Shown: positions 48,661 through 62,109 of the stretch, one piece after another
Numbering within the stretch: the first letter of the stretch is position 1
Layout: each line of letters starts with the position of its first letter
Assembly (NCBI GenBank): GCA_034336665.1
Contig: JAPFBE010000002.1
Coordinates: forward strand, 33,397,406 to 33,461,405
Length of the DNA: 64,000 nt
Origin: Luscinia megarhynchos
Lineage: Eukaryota; Chordata; Aves; Passeriformes; Turdidae
Direction: 5' to 3'
The notes under the pieces: model-generated
Databases searched by the model: none
Told to the model about the DNA's origin: nothing
What the model saw: only the letters and a program-made list of their open reading frames with translations
Program-made: the position numbers and the translations under genes

Positions 48661-51347
48661 GCATTAAGATAAAAAGTTCAACCTAGCAAAGAGAGCTCAA
48701 CCTAGCAAAGTTTAGAGATATATGAGAGGGGAGAAGCCTCTCATTCTTGACAGCACTTTGGTTTAGCAGATAAGCTGAAAGTTGGATAAAATGAAAATGA
48801 ACAAAACTTAAAATGAAATCGTGTGCACACTTTTCACACTAGTTTAGTGCCATAAGGGATTTTGAAGAATGTGGCAGATCACCCAGCACTCTGTCTTTTA
48901 AATCCGAGTTGCCTGTCTTCCTCTGAACTGTGATGTCTTTTAAGTGCATTGCTATTAGGACTCAAGATTTGTTCAAAGGAATTTTATGCCAAGTCTTCCT
49001 GAGCTTTTAACCAAGTGATAATAATGTTTCTCTGCAGCACTAACACCTATAAATGGAATTGCTGCTCTGATGGAATCAACCACAGTTTTCACCATGCTTT
49101 TTTGTGGAATAAGATTCTATTTCACAACATGTAAATGTTTGCAGTTTTTGTTCTTAGCCCAAATAGCTTGATCTTGCCTAACTATATTTGGTGGCTGCTT
49201 ATCTACCAAATAACAAAGTGGTGTTGGTGATGCCTCCTAAACATGACGAAGCTGATTGCCTGTATGTGATGCCCATTGCAACTCATTTCTTTTACCTGAG
49301 GTTCACCATTTTCCTCTCACTCTCCTAAGATATATGTCAAGACATTTGTGACGTTAGAGTGGTTCATTGGACCTTGTATAAATAGTTTGTTATGGAATAA
49401 ATTTTATCTCAAAACATTTGAAATTGTGGTACTATTAAGAATTGTGCATGCCCATTAAGTTTACTGTTTTTCTGGTAACTTCATTGGAGATCCAGCTAAA
49501 ACTCTGAGATTAAAACTTCCCATAATTTATCATCTTTTTCATATAATTGGCTGTCCTGTGAAGTTTTGAAGGAGCTTTTATAGAACAAAATTGCTCTTCA
49601 AAGCAAAAGTGAATTCTTGAAATAATAGGCTAAAATATGCATTCCTGTAGGTACTAGCTAGTAAAAAGGTGAAGAAACATAATTCAAAAATGTAGAGTGT
49701 TTGTGAATGGAAGCTTTTCTACCACTAGGACTATCATTACTGGTAATTAGATTAACAAAGCTATTGACTGATTACATAAAAGGTTGCATTTTTTGCTGCC
49801 CCTGATAACCAGGTACATGATGGATAAGGCAGGCATGCACAAAGCATGATATATCATTAATCTTTGGGTCTAATGGGGTTATTAGTACCGTGTCAGCAGA
49901 TCAAACTCACACATCCATCTGCCTATCTGAACAGATTACACACTCTACAGAACTCAAGAGAGAGAAAACTAATACCAGCTGATAGGCCATCAAGACATCC
50001 TTAAAGTCTGGCACAATTCTCTCCCTGCCACTTCAGTTATGTTAGCCTGTAGATTTCTTTTTTCATGGATTTGAGGAGTAGAGTTAAAAATTAACAAATC
50101 CTTAAAACCATGAAGTCTATTCCTTCTATGGTAAAAGAAAAAAGATTGTTTCTTATTATGAGGAAAAACTAATTCTTAGAGGAAGTTTTTGCAGAGTTAT
50201 AGTGAGAGCCATCACAGATATACAATATAATCAATATGAGTTTGATGCCTGGAAATATGGGAGCAATGTTTATAGGGTAAGCAAACAAAACGGAGAAACT
50301 CATATATTTCATGATTTATGTTTTTCTATATGTAAGTCATAGGGGTGATTATTACACTTAAAAGGAAAATGTGCATGTTTTAGTTTGATATTTTATGATT
50401 TTTCTTGTTTAGCATGCCACGTTAATAAAAAAGAAGAGTTATTTGCTTTCAGATTCCAAATACTGTTGGGAAGTTCTACTAAAAATACACATGATCCATG
50501 CAGATTCTGCATGTACTGCAGAAGAGATGGGGTATGAATTTAAGGTGCAAGACCACACATGAATGCTTGATCTAGTCTGTTATAACAGTGTTAGCAGTGC
50601 TCCTGGGCATCAGGCCATAACATGTAATCATTTTGCTCCCAGTTTAGCAAGCTGGCTTAAGCTGGGCCTGGAGTGGTAATTCACACTTCTGTATACATGG
50701 GACAGCAATGCTCTAGATGGAAACTGCCACAGGTTGGAAGGGTAGGAGGAAAAAGCATACAAGAGTGGAAACAAGGAAGCCATAGCATCAAACCTGTTGA
50801 ATATAAGGTGAAAGAGCTGACTAGAAGAGTAAGTGGAAAGCAAAGTTTATTAGCAGTGGGGTGCTGTTATTTTCCTAATTTTGACCTAAAATCTGAGTAT
50901 GAGACATTCTTCATTGAAACTTTGTTTTCATTCTTCTTAAAAATTAAATTGATAGTTGACCTAACATTCATTTCATTTTTCTAATGAAAAAATAATAAAC
51001 TGTATTTACTCTGCAGACACTCATTCTGTGTCAGGGATTACAGACATATTATCTATCCATACTTTTTTTGTATGGTATTTTATTTTGAAGGACAGATTTT
51101 AACTTCTTAATGCTCTTGGTGGTGTCTTGCTGAAATTATTGTCTATGTAGTATTTGTTTCTTAATAGTCTATTTTAATAATATATAGTGACTTCAAGTGT
51201 TTTTCTTCCCTTTTTATAAGTATGAAATTATCTTAGGTCTGGTATTTTGTTTTTATGAATCAGATGTTCAGTATAAAACTAATGATGACTGACCTCTAAC
51301 TTACGTAGATGCTTCCTAAGTTTTGCCAATTAGTCTAGTTGAGATTT
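48661..51347. other. repeat-poor unannotated DNA
   Basis: No gene or known interspersed repeat. A 19-bp unit is duplicated (TCAACCTAGCAAAGAGAGC at 48678-48696, partial second copy to 48710). The stretch 49760-49990 is also repeat-free, with TATCATTAATC and GATAAG-type words, and is a second weak candidate for a regulatory element. Confidence 0.45.
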
Positions 51348-51380
51348 GATTAATACTAAATAGCAGATTAATACTAAATA
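51348..51380. repeat. short tandem duplication (18-bp unit)
   Basis: GATTAATACTAAATAGCA at 51348-51365 is followed by GATTAATACTAAATA at 51366-51380, identical over the 15 shared bases. A small local duplication. Confidence 0.8.
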
Positions 51381-54300
51381 TTACCACCCTATTTACTCTT
51401 CCTTTATTTTTTACTTCTTTATTTTTTTGCATTTACAAGTCAATTTCTATCCCTCAATTCTGCCTTTTTACTTCACTATGCTGCATGTGAGAGCAATTTT
51501 CTAGGTTTCCTTAAGTATTTTGAATTGTGTGGGGAGTAGTCTCTCTCTGTTATTTCTTTAAGTGAACTTCACTGTAGTAAGTGAGGAAATGATCACTTCA
51601 TATTTCCCAAGCATCCAGGAAGCCTTTACCTCCACACAAAAAAATAATACTTTCTTTGCTGCTGTTTGAAATCCCTTTGCAAACATTGAAGTTCAAACAT
51701 CTCTGTGTGAGAGAGATAAGTACTGGACTATAGTCAACTCCATTACCTATAAAGCTTTACTGTTCAACTTTATGTAGAATTTCTACAAGCCAGCAGCTGC
51801 AAATTACAGGTGATCTAATTTTTTAGTCTGTGGATTTCAGTGTACACTATGAATTGACCTACTGACATTTGAATTGCTTTCATCTGTGATTGTGATGTTA
51901 CTTTAAATTATCACTTGTGTCACACAGCAGCTGGTCTCCAGGCCAGTGGAGAGTATATTTTCTGGTAACTGGGATCCTAAACTTTCTACAGTTGTCCCTA
52001 GCCTTCCCTTCATCCATCAATCTCTCAGCATCAGTAACTACAAGACCTTTTTTATTTTCTTTCTGACCCAAAGGAGAACTCAAGTCAGATATTATTTTTC
52101 TTCTTGCACCAATCTCATTGCAGTTATTAGCTTTCTATTTTCTTTCTCTTCACAAAAATTGTTAGTGAAATATATTGTGCAATGAAAAACTGCAAGTATG
52201 GATTGAGAAAAAATTTTATATGAAAATTCCAAATTTGAGAAACTTTAAAGAAATATGAAATATCCAACACTTAGTGTTCCATTTTGACATTTTGAAAGTG
52301 AGCTTTAAAAACTGGTTTTAGTTTTGAAAATGCAACCACTTTAAAAAAGAAAAGTAAACACTGGAAATTAAATTGAACATCGGTCTTAAAAATACCTATT
52401 ATTTTAAATTCTTCTGAGTATCCTAAACATGATCCTTTCATGTCCAAGTGAAGTTAGGCAAGGGGAAAAATCTTAGTTCTGTACATAATTAATATAGTAC
52501 AGCATGCCATAGTACAGAAAAATAAGCTGTGTCTACTCAGTTAACCTCTGGTGGCTTTCTTCTTTTGAACTGGACTCACTGCTGCAGGGTTCCTGATCCT
52601 TATCACTGGAATTCACTTGCCTGAACTCTATGTCTACCCAGTATTAGGATCAGCAAATCATAAATACTGTTATGAGCTATTTCCCTATCTTTTCTAATGA
52701 TCAAGGCATATATGAACAGGAGAGATCCTGGTTTATCATGGTCATCTAATTCTTCTCCTTTCTGAACTGACATTTTAAAAAGGGAGAACTTTCTGCTTTC
52801 TCACTCATTTTAGGAGCATCATCAGGCTTATAAAATTCCTTTCATACTTACTTGCAGCACAACCTTCAGAAGTACAAGAAGTTCCCAGCCTCCTGCTCTG
52901 AGTTCCAGTCAGGTGATGAAAGGGCTTTGCTTTCATTTTTATCCTTCCTGACCCTGAAATCTAGCCTGTATTTGTGCATATTTCTTGTTTTGACTCTTGT
53001 GTGGTGTTTCCATGTTTTTCCTGTCTTTTTTCATTAACCTGGAGAACAGGAAATACATCTTGTTTTCTGGTGTGTGGTTTTGCTGTTTTCCTTTATCCTT
53101 TGCTATTTCTTCATTGCCTAGTTACTTCTGCCAGAACTGAAGTAAATTTTGACAGTTGCAAAAAAAAAATTGTGTTTCTATTTATCCCAATGAAAATTAG
53201 CTGATCTGGAAAAACTGACAAATGTTTTTCCTTTTCTGCCACAGTCTGCCCCTTATGCTTCCAACTCAATAGCACTTCTCTTAAACTTTGGAATCCAAGA
53301 GAATTTGGGAGCACCCGGTGGAGGTGGCACTGGCCTGTAGTTCTGGCCCCTCAAGGCTTCCCACACACAGCCTCTTGCATAAAAACTGTCTGGTAGCCTA
53401 AATGCATGGAACTATATCTGCAACCAAAAGTTGCCTGCAGTCCCTTTGTTAAAGGTGAAATGAAATAAAGGCACATGATAAAATTTTGGAAGACTCTCTG
53501 GCCCCATGCCATGTTCAAGAACAGTTACACGCCCAAGTCTCTCCTATCCTCCATATGAAGAACTATGGTCATGGGGTGAAGGACTATATTGATGAAGGTC
53601 ATGTTTCTGGTGATGGCTGGGGATTAAACCCAATTCTGTGCATGGCATGTCCTCATGAAATTATAATTGCCTTCAAAAGTATTGTGCCAGCACTTATCTG
53701 AAATCAATGGACAGATTTCTACCACCCTTAGTGGGCTTTGTATGGTTCTGGATTATATATATGCATTTGTAAATGTTGTATTAGGAAGGAGACTTCAAAC
53801 CGTGTGCTTTCTTTAAAACTAGAAGGTTTTTTCTTAAATCTGTTCTTTTCTGTTGAAAGGGCGTATTCTCACCCCCAAGAATGATTGAGTAGTTTCATTT
53901 TGAGTCCAGACATTATTAAGCACAGATTCATTTTAGTTTCATAAAACATTAAATAGTCTTCCAGATAAAACTGATTTTGTTTCCCACATATACCAAGCTG
54001 CTTGGTTCTCATAACAATGAAAGCCAAAATAAAATATATGAAGTGTAATGAAATTACTGAGTTTATTTGTAGTGTTAATGTCATCACTTGTTTCAAAGGA
54101 TTTTATTAACTAGTGAAGATTCAGGAAGAAATGATGAATGATCTAGGAAGATCTTTTAAGTAGCAGAAGTGACTAAAAGATTGACACACATGAAGCCAGT
54201 TAAAAAACGACATAGCTCACTGGGGAAAGCTGGGATAATGATGCAGATCAAACCTATATTTAATCAACACAACTTTCAGCAAAATGGATTGTGAAGCCAG

Positions 54301-55360
54301 TGGGAGATTTGTCCATGCCTGAAATACAAGAACCATCCCAGAATAACTTGCATGTTCCTAATCCAACAGATTGTTGGAAATAAGACTTCTTATCAACACT
54401 TCGTCCACTGTCACAATCTAACACCTTTCATTTGTGTTTTGTCCCTCTAATTCCAGTGAGGTTTCTGTAACTTGGTTTAACTGAAGCAGGTGAAAGCTCT
54501 GTTTCTGCAGCCCAGCAGCTGGGGAGACTGCCCCCAAATTGCCAAAGTGTGTAAACTCGTGAATAGGCTGTTCATCTGCCAAATATTAAGGAAAGCAATT
54601 CCTTCTTGGCACAAACCTTGCCCATGCATGCACTTCCTGGCTCACAGCTAGCCCCCAGCTTACTTTCCAACATGCTCCGGTGCACTGAAGCAAGAAAAGC
54701 TATTATTGTGTCCTAAACATTCAGAGCTTACTTCAATAACTGAATTTTCTCATAATCTGAGATAAAAATGTTCCTGCTGCCAGATGCTAATTGTATTCAG
54801 CAGAGTAGGAAGAGTCAGACTGCAGTGACATGGCCAAGGAGGGGCATATAAGAAATTTCCTTGGCTGGCATAGTTATTTAGGGAAGCTCTAAACAAGGTG
54901 CTTTCATTCTTCTTCCCAAAGAAAATTTGTGCTATTTTAACAAGGAACAGTCTGTGACTGGAAAAAAAGAGGATCAAAGAGGGAAATTCAAAGGCAATTC
55001 AGTAGTAAAAAGGGTAGCTATCTTATTCAAGTTATCAAAACCTGAAGAAATTTCCAATTTTGCACTAAAGACCCAATATAAAACTCACAGAAATCCATCA
55101 TAATCTTTCCACTCACTTATGGAGCTTTGAACAAGGCTTTTCTCACTCCTTTTAAAGTCATTTTTGTACCTTCTTTGCCCACCTTTAATTCAGCTGTGAT
55201 ATGACATCCATTACAACTAGCATCAATCCGAAAGTGTAATTGCCCTGCTGTGGAAAATGGTGAGAAGAGATTAATTAACATCTTCATATCTCATCTTCTA
55301 TATAATGACTTTGTCATAACTGAAATTGTCCTTCTCTTATCATGTTGTCATTTTCTTCAG
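51381..55360. other. unannotated DNA
   Basis: No gene recognised. At 52858-52911 a cttgcag acceptor and a weaker CAG|gtgatg donor enclose 54 bases open in two frames, which I consider a marginal pseudo-exon. Text near 53690-53750 (aatcaatggacagatttc) has the flavour of an ancient amniote repeat, too diverged to classify. Confidence 0.45.
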
Positions 55361-55398
55361 GTTTTAACTGGGTGCTACACTTGAAAAGGTCAATTATG
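55361..55398 (+). other. candidate internal exon E (gene unknown)
   Basis: A 38-base segment with a very good acceptor (catgttgtcattttcttcag) and donor (ATG|gtaagt). Only one frame is open; it enters with two bases and ends in phase 0, giving FNWVLHLKRSIM. Its outgoing phase fits candidate exon F. It is short for a coding exon. No family recognised; a pseudo-exon is more likely than not. Confidence 0.2.
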
Positions 55399-57332
55399 GT
55401 AAGTTCAAAAAAATACATGAAAGTGAAGATGAACAACTGACATTTAACCTAAGTGATGATGCTCTGCTTTTTAACTGTGAGTTTGATTAATTTAAAACCA
55501 ATTTGGACCCATTCTTTGCTTCATTGCCTGTGCAGTGAAACTCCAAAAATTTGACCCAAGAGAATATAACTCAAGATGGAATAGATGCTTAGTAGATATA
55601 TATGTCTCACTCTCATCTCATAAATTCTCTAAAGTACTGAGCAAATGCAATTAAATTAAGGGAGTATTTTTTTCCTTTTCCTTTTTTTTTAATAGTTCTT
55701 TTGTTACTGTGTGATATTTCTACTCACAAAGAAAAAAACCAAGCCTGTTTAGTGAAGAACATCTCTCCTTGATTTACTGACTCTGCTTTGGAAAGTATTT
55801 GCTTCCATGGCAATCTACTGCTGCAAGTGCTGGTAATGAGTAAATCCTAGTAAAACTGTGACATGTTCTAATTGATCCTGAGTTGGAATGACAGCACTAT
55901 AACTCTGCTTTATTCACTGATGATCTGTTTAAGTCTGTACTCTGACATCGTTCACTGAAAGTGATATCCTCCCTAAAGTCTACTGAGCAATTTGCACAAT
56001 GAGGGAAAGTTTGAATTGAGAAGGTACCTCAGGTTTATGTATATTTTTCTTTCCTATATGCCCTTCCATGGAGTACAGTGATCCATACTTTTTCCATTGT
56101 GGATATCTGGAACATAAATGAGAGTCATTACTTCTTAGGGTTTGTTTTTTTTGACCTTCCCAGTCCCTTCTCAACTGTATGGCCTTAGTTGCCTCACTGC
56201 ACTAACTGCTTGTCCTACACCTTCAAACAAAAGTCCTTCTGCTTCTCCTTATTGTGCTCCTGTATCTTTCTGCAATTCCCAACGCAGTGTTTCTCTTCTA
56301 GATGGTACAAATCCTACAGGAACACTTCCTAAGGCATTGATATTTCCTCAGTGAGTCAGTTTGGGTTTGGGTGGCTCCTCTTTCAGCTACTGAACATGCA
56401 TGGTCATCACCACCCATTAGGGAAAACCTGTGTCATCAGGCTCACCAGGTGGCTTCAGCCTGACCTCCTCCCTGTTTGCAACATTATAAAGGGTACTACA
56501 CACACCCACCTATCAGCAGCAAAGCTTGCCAGCTTTGAACAGCAGTCTGAACACCAAATCTCAGGTGTGTGCTTTTCCATATAATGAATTTTTCACCTGG
56601 CAGTTACAAACAAGGACAGTATATTCAGCCATGTTCTCATACTAAAAAATTCAAAGCCACTTTTTACACAAATATAAAGTGATTATTTTATCACAGTTTT
56701 AAAGTATATTCAGTTTTTTATTTGCAGATATATGCAGGTATTTTGTGTCCCACCAACTGTCTTGGTCATTCCCCCAATAGTAAAATGACTATGTAACACA
56801 AGGATAATGGCACAGCTTCATTCATTTATCTTCTAGGATATTACCTGGATTCATTTAACTTCTTTGTTTATTTACTCATACCTATGTCTCCTTACAGCAG
56901 TGAGCTGCCTACCTAATTTTAAGCTTTCTTACGATTGCAGAACATTATACGTCACTCAGAGATGCAGCACTCCTTTTACTGAATGGCCTACAGTCTCACC
57001 TGTGGCAGATTTACTGTGCACATGCAAGGTCAAGTTCTCCATCATAAGACAATTATGTAGCAAGTCTGACTCAAATGGAGTTGTTCCAGCTTCAGTGTGC
57101 AGAGTTTATGTCCTGATATTCTTTTAAAAAATCGGCGCTTACTCTCTTTTCTCAGATAATTTTCTTTCAATGCCTAATTTTCCTCTCTATTTATCTGTGT
57201 ACTAATGCACTCCAGGATCCTACTCTTTTCTGTCTCATAGGAGGACTGCTTAAGTCTACAGTGTCACAGAGCAGCTAGTAGTATTTAGTGACCTCCTGCT
57301 CTATTAGACAGAAATTGATTTTCCTCTTCCAG
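55399..57332. other. unannotated DNA
   Basis: No gene recognised. Several short frames between 56142 and 57127 have no recognisable similarity. Confidence 0.45.
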
Positions 57333-57402
57333 GCTAGTAAAAAATCCATAATGTGCTCCATCAAGTTTGTTTGTGTAGGAGGACTGGCAACTGAAGCTGC
57401 AG
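57333..57402 (+). other. candidate internal exon F (gene unknown)
   Basis: A 70-base segment after the acceptor 'gattttcctcttccag' and before the donor CAG|gtaaag. Only one frame is open, starting in phase 0 (matching the end of E), ending IKFVCVGGLATEAA plus one base. The surrounding 57.2-57.8 kb has the look of a decayed antisense LINE segment (for example 'gaagtctcctataaaaag' at 57582), so the open frame may derive from a repeat. Confidence 0.17.
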
Positions 57403-58639
57403 GTAAAGACATAGCTCTTCAGGCATCATAAATGACAGTATCTTTTCTCAACATCGACAGTAAGCAGAGTGCAGCAAAGTATTTCTCCAGCAGTTTGCAG
57501 CAAACCTGGTAAAGACCTGCTGGCTGACATTTGTCTGGCAGTGTATGTTGCTGAATTCCCCCAATTACATTTCACAACTGTGAAGTCTCCTATAAAAAGT
57601 TACATTGTATGGCCACAAATAATAAAATCTGAAAGAGCTTGCAGGCCATTGCCCACAAACCTAATTGTAGAAATTCTGCCCAAAGAACAGTGCACAGTGG
57701 TGCATCTGTGGAGAGAAAGCCTGAGCTGAGACATTCTTCTGATAGCAGCAATTTACCTACTCAGCCACCAAATTAAATCATAATAATCAGTATTTATGAC
57801 AAGTCTTTGCAAATAAGTATTCGATACAATAAGATCAAGTACTGCCACATTTTTATGAATTTTCAATTACTATCTGGACAGCAGTGCTTTTTGAGCTATC
57901 CCTCATTTTAGGGGTGATACTCCTGGGTTCAGGATGCATAATTTTACCTCTGTTTTCATACCTGAGCCTAAAACATTGAAATTAGGATTAAGAATGACCA
58001 AAATTATCAAGTATTACTGTAATGCTTCTTTCTTTGACCTTAATTTCGTTTGCAGAAGCTCAAAAACAATTAGTAGCCGTGGAATATGTTCACCCAGATT
58101 CAATATAACATCCTTTTATGTGAGGAGAGGGAATGGAGTGGAAACTTGGTCACCATAGCTCACCTTGATGGGTGCCTGGCTGTATTCAGACAACACAGTC
58201 TTGACTGCAGCATAAGAACCTGCATAGAATACAATCAAGCTAAAAAATAAGTGGGAAGTGGAATATATAGGCACATTAACACCAAGGGAAAACTTTTTCT
58301 AAGAGTATAGAGAACATATTTTCTGGGAACAATGTCCTCTTTGTTTTTATAGCAAGCTGGATGGAAATTTCCAGGCAGATATACTCACGGCAAAAGAAAT
58401 TAAAACAGACATTCACATGATAACGAGGGAGGTCAGTCAAAAGATAGCCAGACTGCAGTCATAAAGCAAGTAGGAGTATTGTTTCAGCATAAGGAATTTC
58501 TTCCTTTATCATAATTTCCAGTGAAAACAACATCCATCAGGGATAGAAAATAGTATTGAGAATTGGTAAATTGAGGTTCCAGTTCATCCAATCACCTCTT
58601 CTGCAATCTAGATAGATAATACAGCCTCAAGACAATTAA
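57403..58639. other. unannotated DNA, possibly decayed LINE in its first 400 bases
   Basis: The part up to about 57780 vaguely resembles antisense LINE sequence but lacks a diagnostic block. The remainder is unique AT-rich DNA. No gene recognised. Confidence 0.35.
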
Positions 58640-58735
58640 TGGTAGTGTATTTGAATGTAAAATGAGAATATGAATATTCCTTCTCTTTATCTCACAGAAG
58701 AGTTTTGAAACATCACATAAGCTGTAACTTTCAGG
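58640..58735 (+). mobile_element. possible MIR-like SINE relic
   Basis: The text 'tgaatgtaaaatgagaatat', then 'ctttatctcacagaagagtt', then 'ttgaaacatcacataag', parallels the MIR 3' half (tctgtaaaatgggaataat / acctcacagggttgttgtgagg). It is in sense orientation and strongly diverged, so the call is tentative. Confidence 0.42.
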
Positions 58736-59790
58736 AAAGATAATAAGAACAAAATGTTATTAACATCCTATCACCAGTCCTATTGTGTTTTCATTTTATC
58801 TGTTAATGACCATGGTTTCTAGAAATAAAGACTGTGACATTGTGGAAGTCAGGCTTCTCCTTAAGCAGGGCACTAATATGAAAGGACTGCAACAATTGTC
58901 TTGTTCTGTGTGTTATGAGTTAGACACTCAAGTTTTCTGCAGAGGCAAGGCCACAGGGGGAGCCCTGCAGAGTTGGTAGCTCCTATGAGGGAGATCCAGC
59001 TCCATCATTCTGGAGTTGCATAGAGGCAACTATGCAAGTGTGACTGGGGTGTTAAACACTGGACTAAAGAGAGAGAGGTAATTGTGGCAGACATGAAATT
59101 CACACTCTCCTGCTTTTCAGTGCCCAGCTTGTCACCTCCAAAGTCACTCTTTAAAAATTGTGTGCTCATGAAGGTGCTTATGGAGATGAGCATATATATG
59201 AGATACTGTAGGCATGGACTAATTAAATCCTGCCTCTGTTTCAAAAGACATGTCTATAGTTTAATAAAAAAAGCAAAGAAAAAAGTGTGTCCTTTACTGA
59301 CGCACTTTTCCTTTATGTGAATTAACTAAAAGAGGAAAATACTAACAAAGGAAAGATTATTAGGATTTTGAAATAAGTTAAACTTTCAAATTTATGCCTG
59401 AAGCAATGACTTGAATTAAAAACCATCATTAATTTTGTATCTGTTAAAATCAGCAAGAAAATCCCTACTGGATGGTAGGACAATGATCCATCTAGCCAGG
59501 CATTCCACCATGACAAAAAGAGCTGCTCATCAGCAAGGGGAAACATATGAGTCTGGATTGTTTTTCAAATCCATTCACCTGTCCTTCCCAACTTCCACAG
59601 CCATTGTATTAAGCATGTCAGACAATATATATTCCCTTTAGTATCTGCTCATAAATCTGTTCAGGAGTTTGTTCAGAATCCTTTGCAACCACTCATTCTT
59701 CTACCTCTACAAAATCCTGTGGCAGCAGCTCCTTAAGTTCATCAATTTCTCTGTAAAAGGTTTTTTATTCATCAGTTTTAAAGTGATGTC
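58736..59790. other. unannotated DNA
   Basis: No gene or classifiable repeat. The ancient CR1 that follows may start somewhat earlier than annotated. Confidence 0.45.
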
Positions 59791-60190
59791 CCACTAGTTT
59801 TAACAAGTACCCCCAATACTGCATGGTGGAGTGGAAAACTCTCCTGCAGTCACCCAATCCACTGTATTTATCATCCTGTAAGCCTCTTGTAAGTCAAACT
59901 GCCAAGACACCTTCTCCTCACCAAATTTACGATCCCATGCTGTTCAAACCCCTCAGACATGTGGGATACTTCATCCTTTGATTGTGTTTGCTGCCCTTCT
60001 CTGCTTCCAAATCTGCTACATCTGTCTTGGGATGTGGAGACCAGGACTGCATTTTTCCTGACAATGCTCAACATTTTGTAATCTGTTGGCTATTGCTGAC
60101 ATGGACATGCTCATTGCAGTGAATAATCCATGGTGACTCCTCAACCTCTTTACAGAGTTTAACTTCAGCAGCAAATATTTTAGCCTCCTT
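59791..60190 (-). mobile_element. ancient CR1-type LINE 3' portion
   Basis: On the plus strand the diagnostic stretch is 'gtgtttgctgcccttctctg', 'cttccaaatctgctacatct', 'gggatgtggagaccaggact' and 'gcatttttcctgacaatg'. Then come 'aacattttgtaatctgttgg', 'gacatgctcattgcagtg' and 'aataatccatggtgactcc'. This matches block by block the antisense of an old CR1/L3-like LINE (ttgcccttctctgtacc / gatggggtgaccagaactgca / catactgtt / tccacaatgactcc). It is therefore on the minus strand, heavily mutated, boundaries approximate. Confidence 0.68.
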
Positions 60191-61976
60191 AAATGCAGTC
60201 CAACATGGGAACTTTCAGCTGAGATCAGAATAAGTGTGTGTGCTGGTGTGGGTTCTCTGTTCCCTGCACCTAAATCTGACCTTTTTTCCTGATGAGATCA
60301 GCTGGAGAAAGTAGTTCTGCTGTCACTAATCCCTTGCAGGTAGTTTTCCCTTCCTTGCAGTTCACCAATTCCTTGTATTTCCATAGAAGGGGAGAGAAGT
60401 CAGCCTGCTGTTACTGCTGCGCACTGCTGCATTTGGGAGCTGAAACTGACCTTTCTTCTCTTTGGCCTTCTTCCCTCTCTATTTACTTCTCTTCAAGCAC
60501 AAATCCAGAGTAAGTAGAAAAGAAAATATTGTTTATTCCAGAGTAGAAGCTGAGGGATAAGTGCTCCCTTCTGCCCTTCTGCCATTTGAGAGTCATGTCT
60601 GTTACGGTTTGTGTTTCACATTTGCTAGACACGTACTGAACATTCTACTTCCCTGAAGTGCATCCTTTCTTTCCTTTGCTCTTGGGAGAATGATGTTTTC
60701 TCAATAGAATGCTATAAAGGTGGTGCTTTAAAAGTCCTTCCTACCCACTTACAGCTACCTATATTTTTGTTTTCAATCAGGTCAAACAATTACTTTCATC
60801 CTGCAGGAAGGTAATTGAGGTTTTTGCTTTTTAGGCTTTCTTATAGAGTCTGCCCCAGGGCTAGTAATAACAAAACAGTAAATAGTGTATTACAGCTCTT
60901 ACAAGGTTAAGATGCTTATTCTAGTTTAAAATGTCAATGTTTTGCTATTTTCAGCAGCACAGTGCAAATCCACTACAATGCCTTTTTAAGGTACTAATGT
61001 AAAATGTTAAAGGTTTTTTAGCCTGGATGGTTCTTGGCATAGTCGCCCATACAAATCAGATCTGCTAATAGGAACCATGGGGTAAAACCTAACATTAAAC
61101 AGACTTAACTCTACTAATTTATAGGATGTATCAACTCAACTGCTTCCACAGCAGAAAAATATCCACTGCACTTTCTCATCCACTTACTACTTCTTTAATT
61201 TCAATTTTCTCATCCCTTCATTACCCCCACAAACAATAAGTTTTAATATAAACCTTATGACTTTGAGGAAAATCAAGCTTGCTAATGAAATAAAATAAAA
61301 TCATGGTTTTGTAACAATCTGATGGTTAAGACAGAACAGTTACTCTTATTGCACGAGCTAAAAGTCTACCTGCAACACCAGTTGCAGCCATGCTTTAGAC
61401 AAATCCTAACTGTCCCATGGGAAAAAAACAAAAACCAAACTTAACCAAAGCAAAATCCAGTAGTGACAGTAGAAACTAGCCAGACTGCTACAGGAATTTG
61501 CCATCCTGAAATACTTTTTAAAATTGTTGTTGATAAGTTGATCAGCTTATTGAGTCAAAATACAGCGATTCACCATCAACAGTTACCTGAACCTTCTGGC
61601 TGTTGCTCTCTACTTTTAGAACTTTTCTCAACTGAATTATAATTTCAAAAGACCTGAACTTCTGTGAAGCTGCACAATTAGGCAAGATATCAGCTCAGAT
61701 TTTTGAAGAGGAAATTTTTTAACATGATCTCCACAGAACGAGCAGAACCACAGCTTGGCCTGTCAGCCAGGATGTGTCACCATGCCCCAGTTTCAAAATC
61801 TAGGTGGCCAGCCTTTCCAATCACTAAGAGACTTACTACATGTGCATGTCAAAGTCCTGCTGTTTCTCTCACATGAAATAGCCACTAAATTATTTTTCAA
61901 CACCTTTTTCAAGGTTCTGACTCTTGTTCTTCTGTTAAAGAGAGGAAAAAATCTGCTTCTTTTGTGAGAAATTTAC
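60191..61976. other. unannotated DNA
   Basis: No gene recognised. A 30-base segment at 60781-60810 sits between an acceptor (atatttttgttttcaatcag) and the donor AAG|gtaatt, but all three frames are open and it is too short to support. Confidence 0.45.
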
Positions 61977-62016
61977 AAATATATATACAAATTATTATCT
62001 ATATTACAATATATAT
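61977..62016. repeat. AT-rich simple sequence
   Basis: Alternating A/T stretch with atatatat cores, low complexity, immediately upstream of a related tandem array at 62063. Confidence 0.7.
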
Positions 62017-62062
62017 ATCTAAATCAACAGCTAATTTCTGGGGATGAGGGCACATCCATATA

Positions 62063-62109
62063 TTGATATATAGATATGCATTGATATATATGCATTGATA
62101 TATAGATGC
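62063..62109. repeat. TTGATATATA tandem array
   Basis: Three consecutive units begin TTGATATATA and end in (A)TGC(A), with lengths 18, 14 and 15 bases (62063-62080, 62081-62094, 62095-62109). A small AT-rich minisatellite in which the GATA insertion varies between units. Confidence 0.85.

Noticed and set aside
52858..52911. 54-base exon-like segment with cttgcag acceptor and gtgatg donor
   Set aside because: The donor is weak and two frames are open, so the coding evidence is not discriminating.
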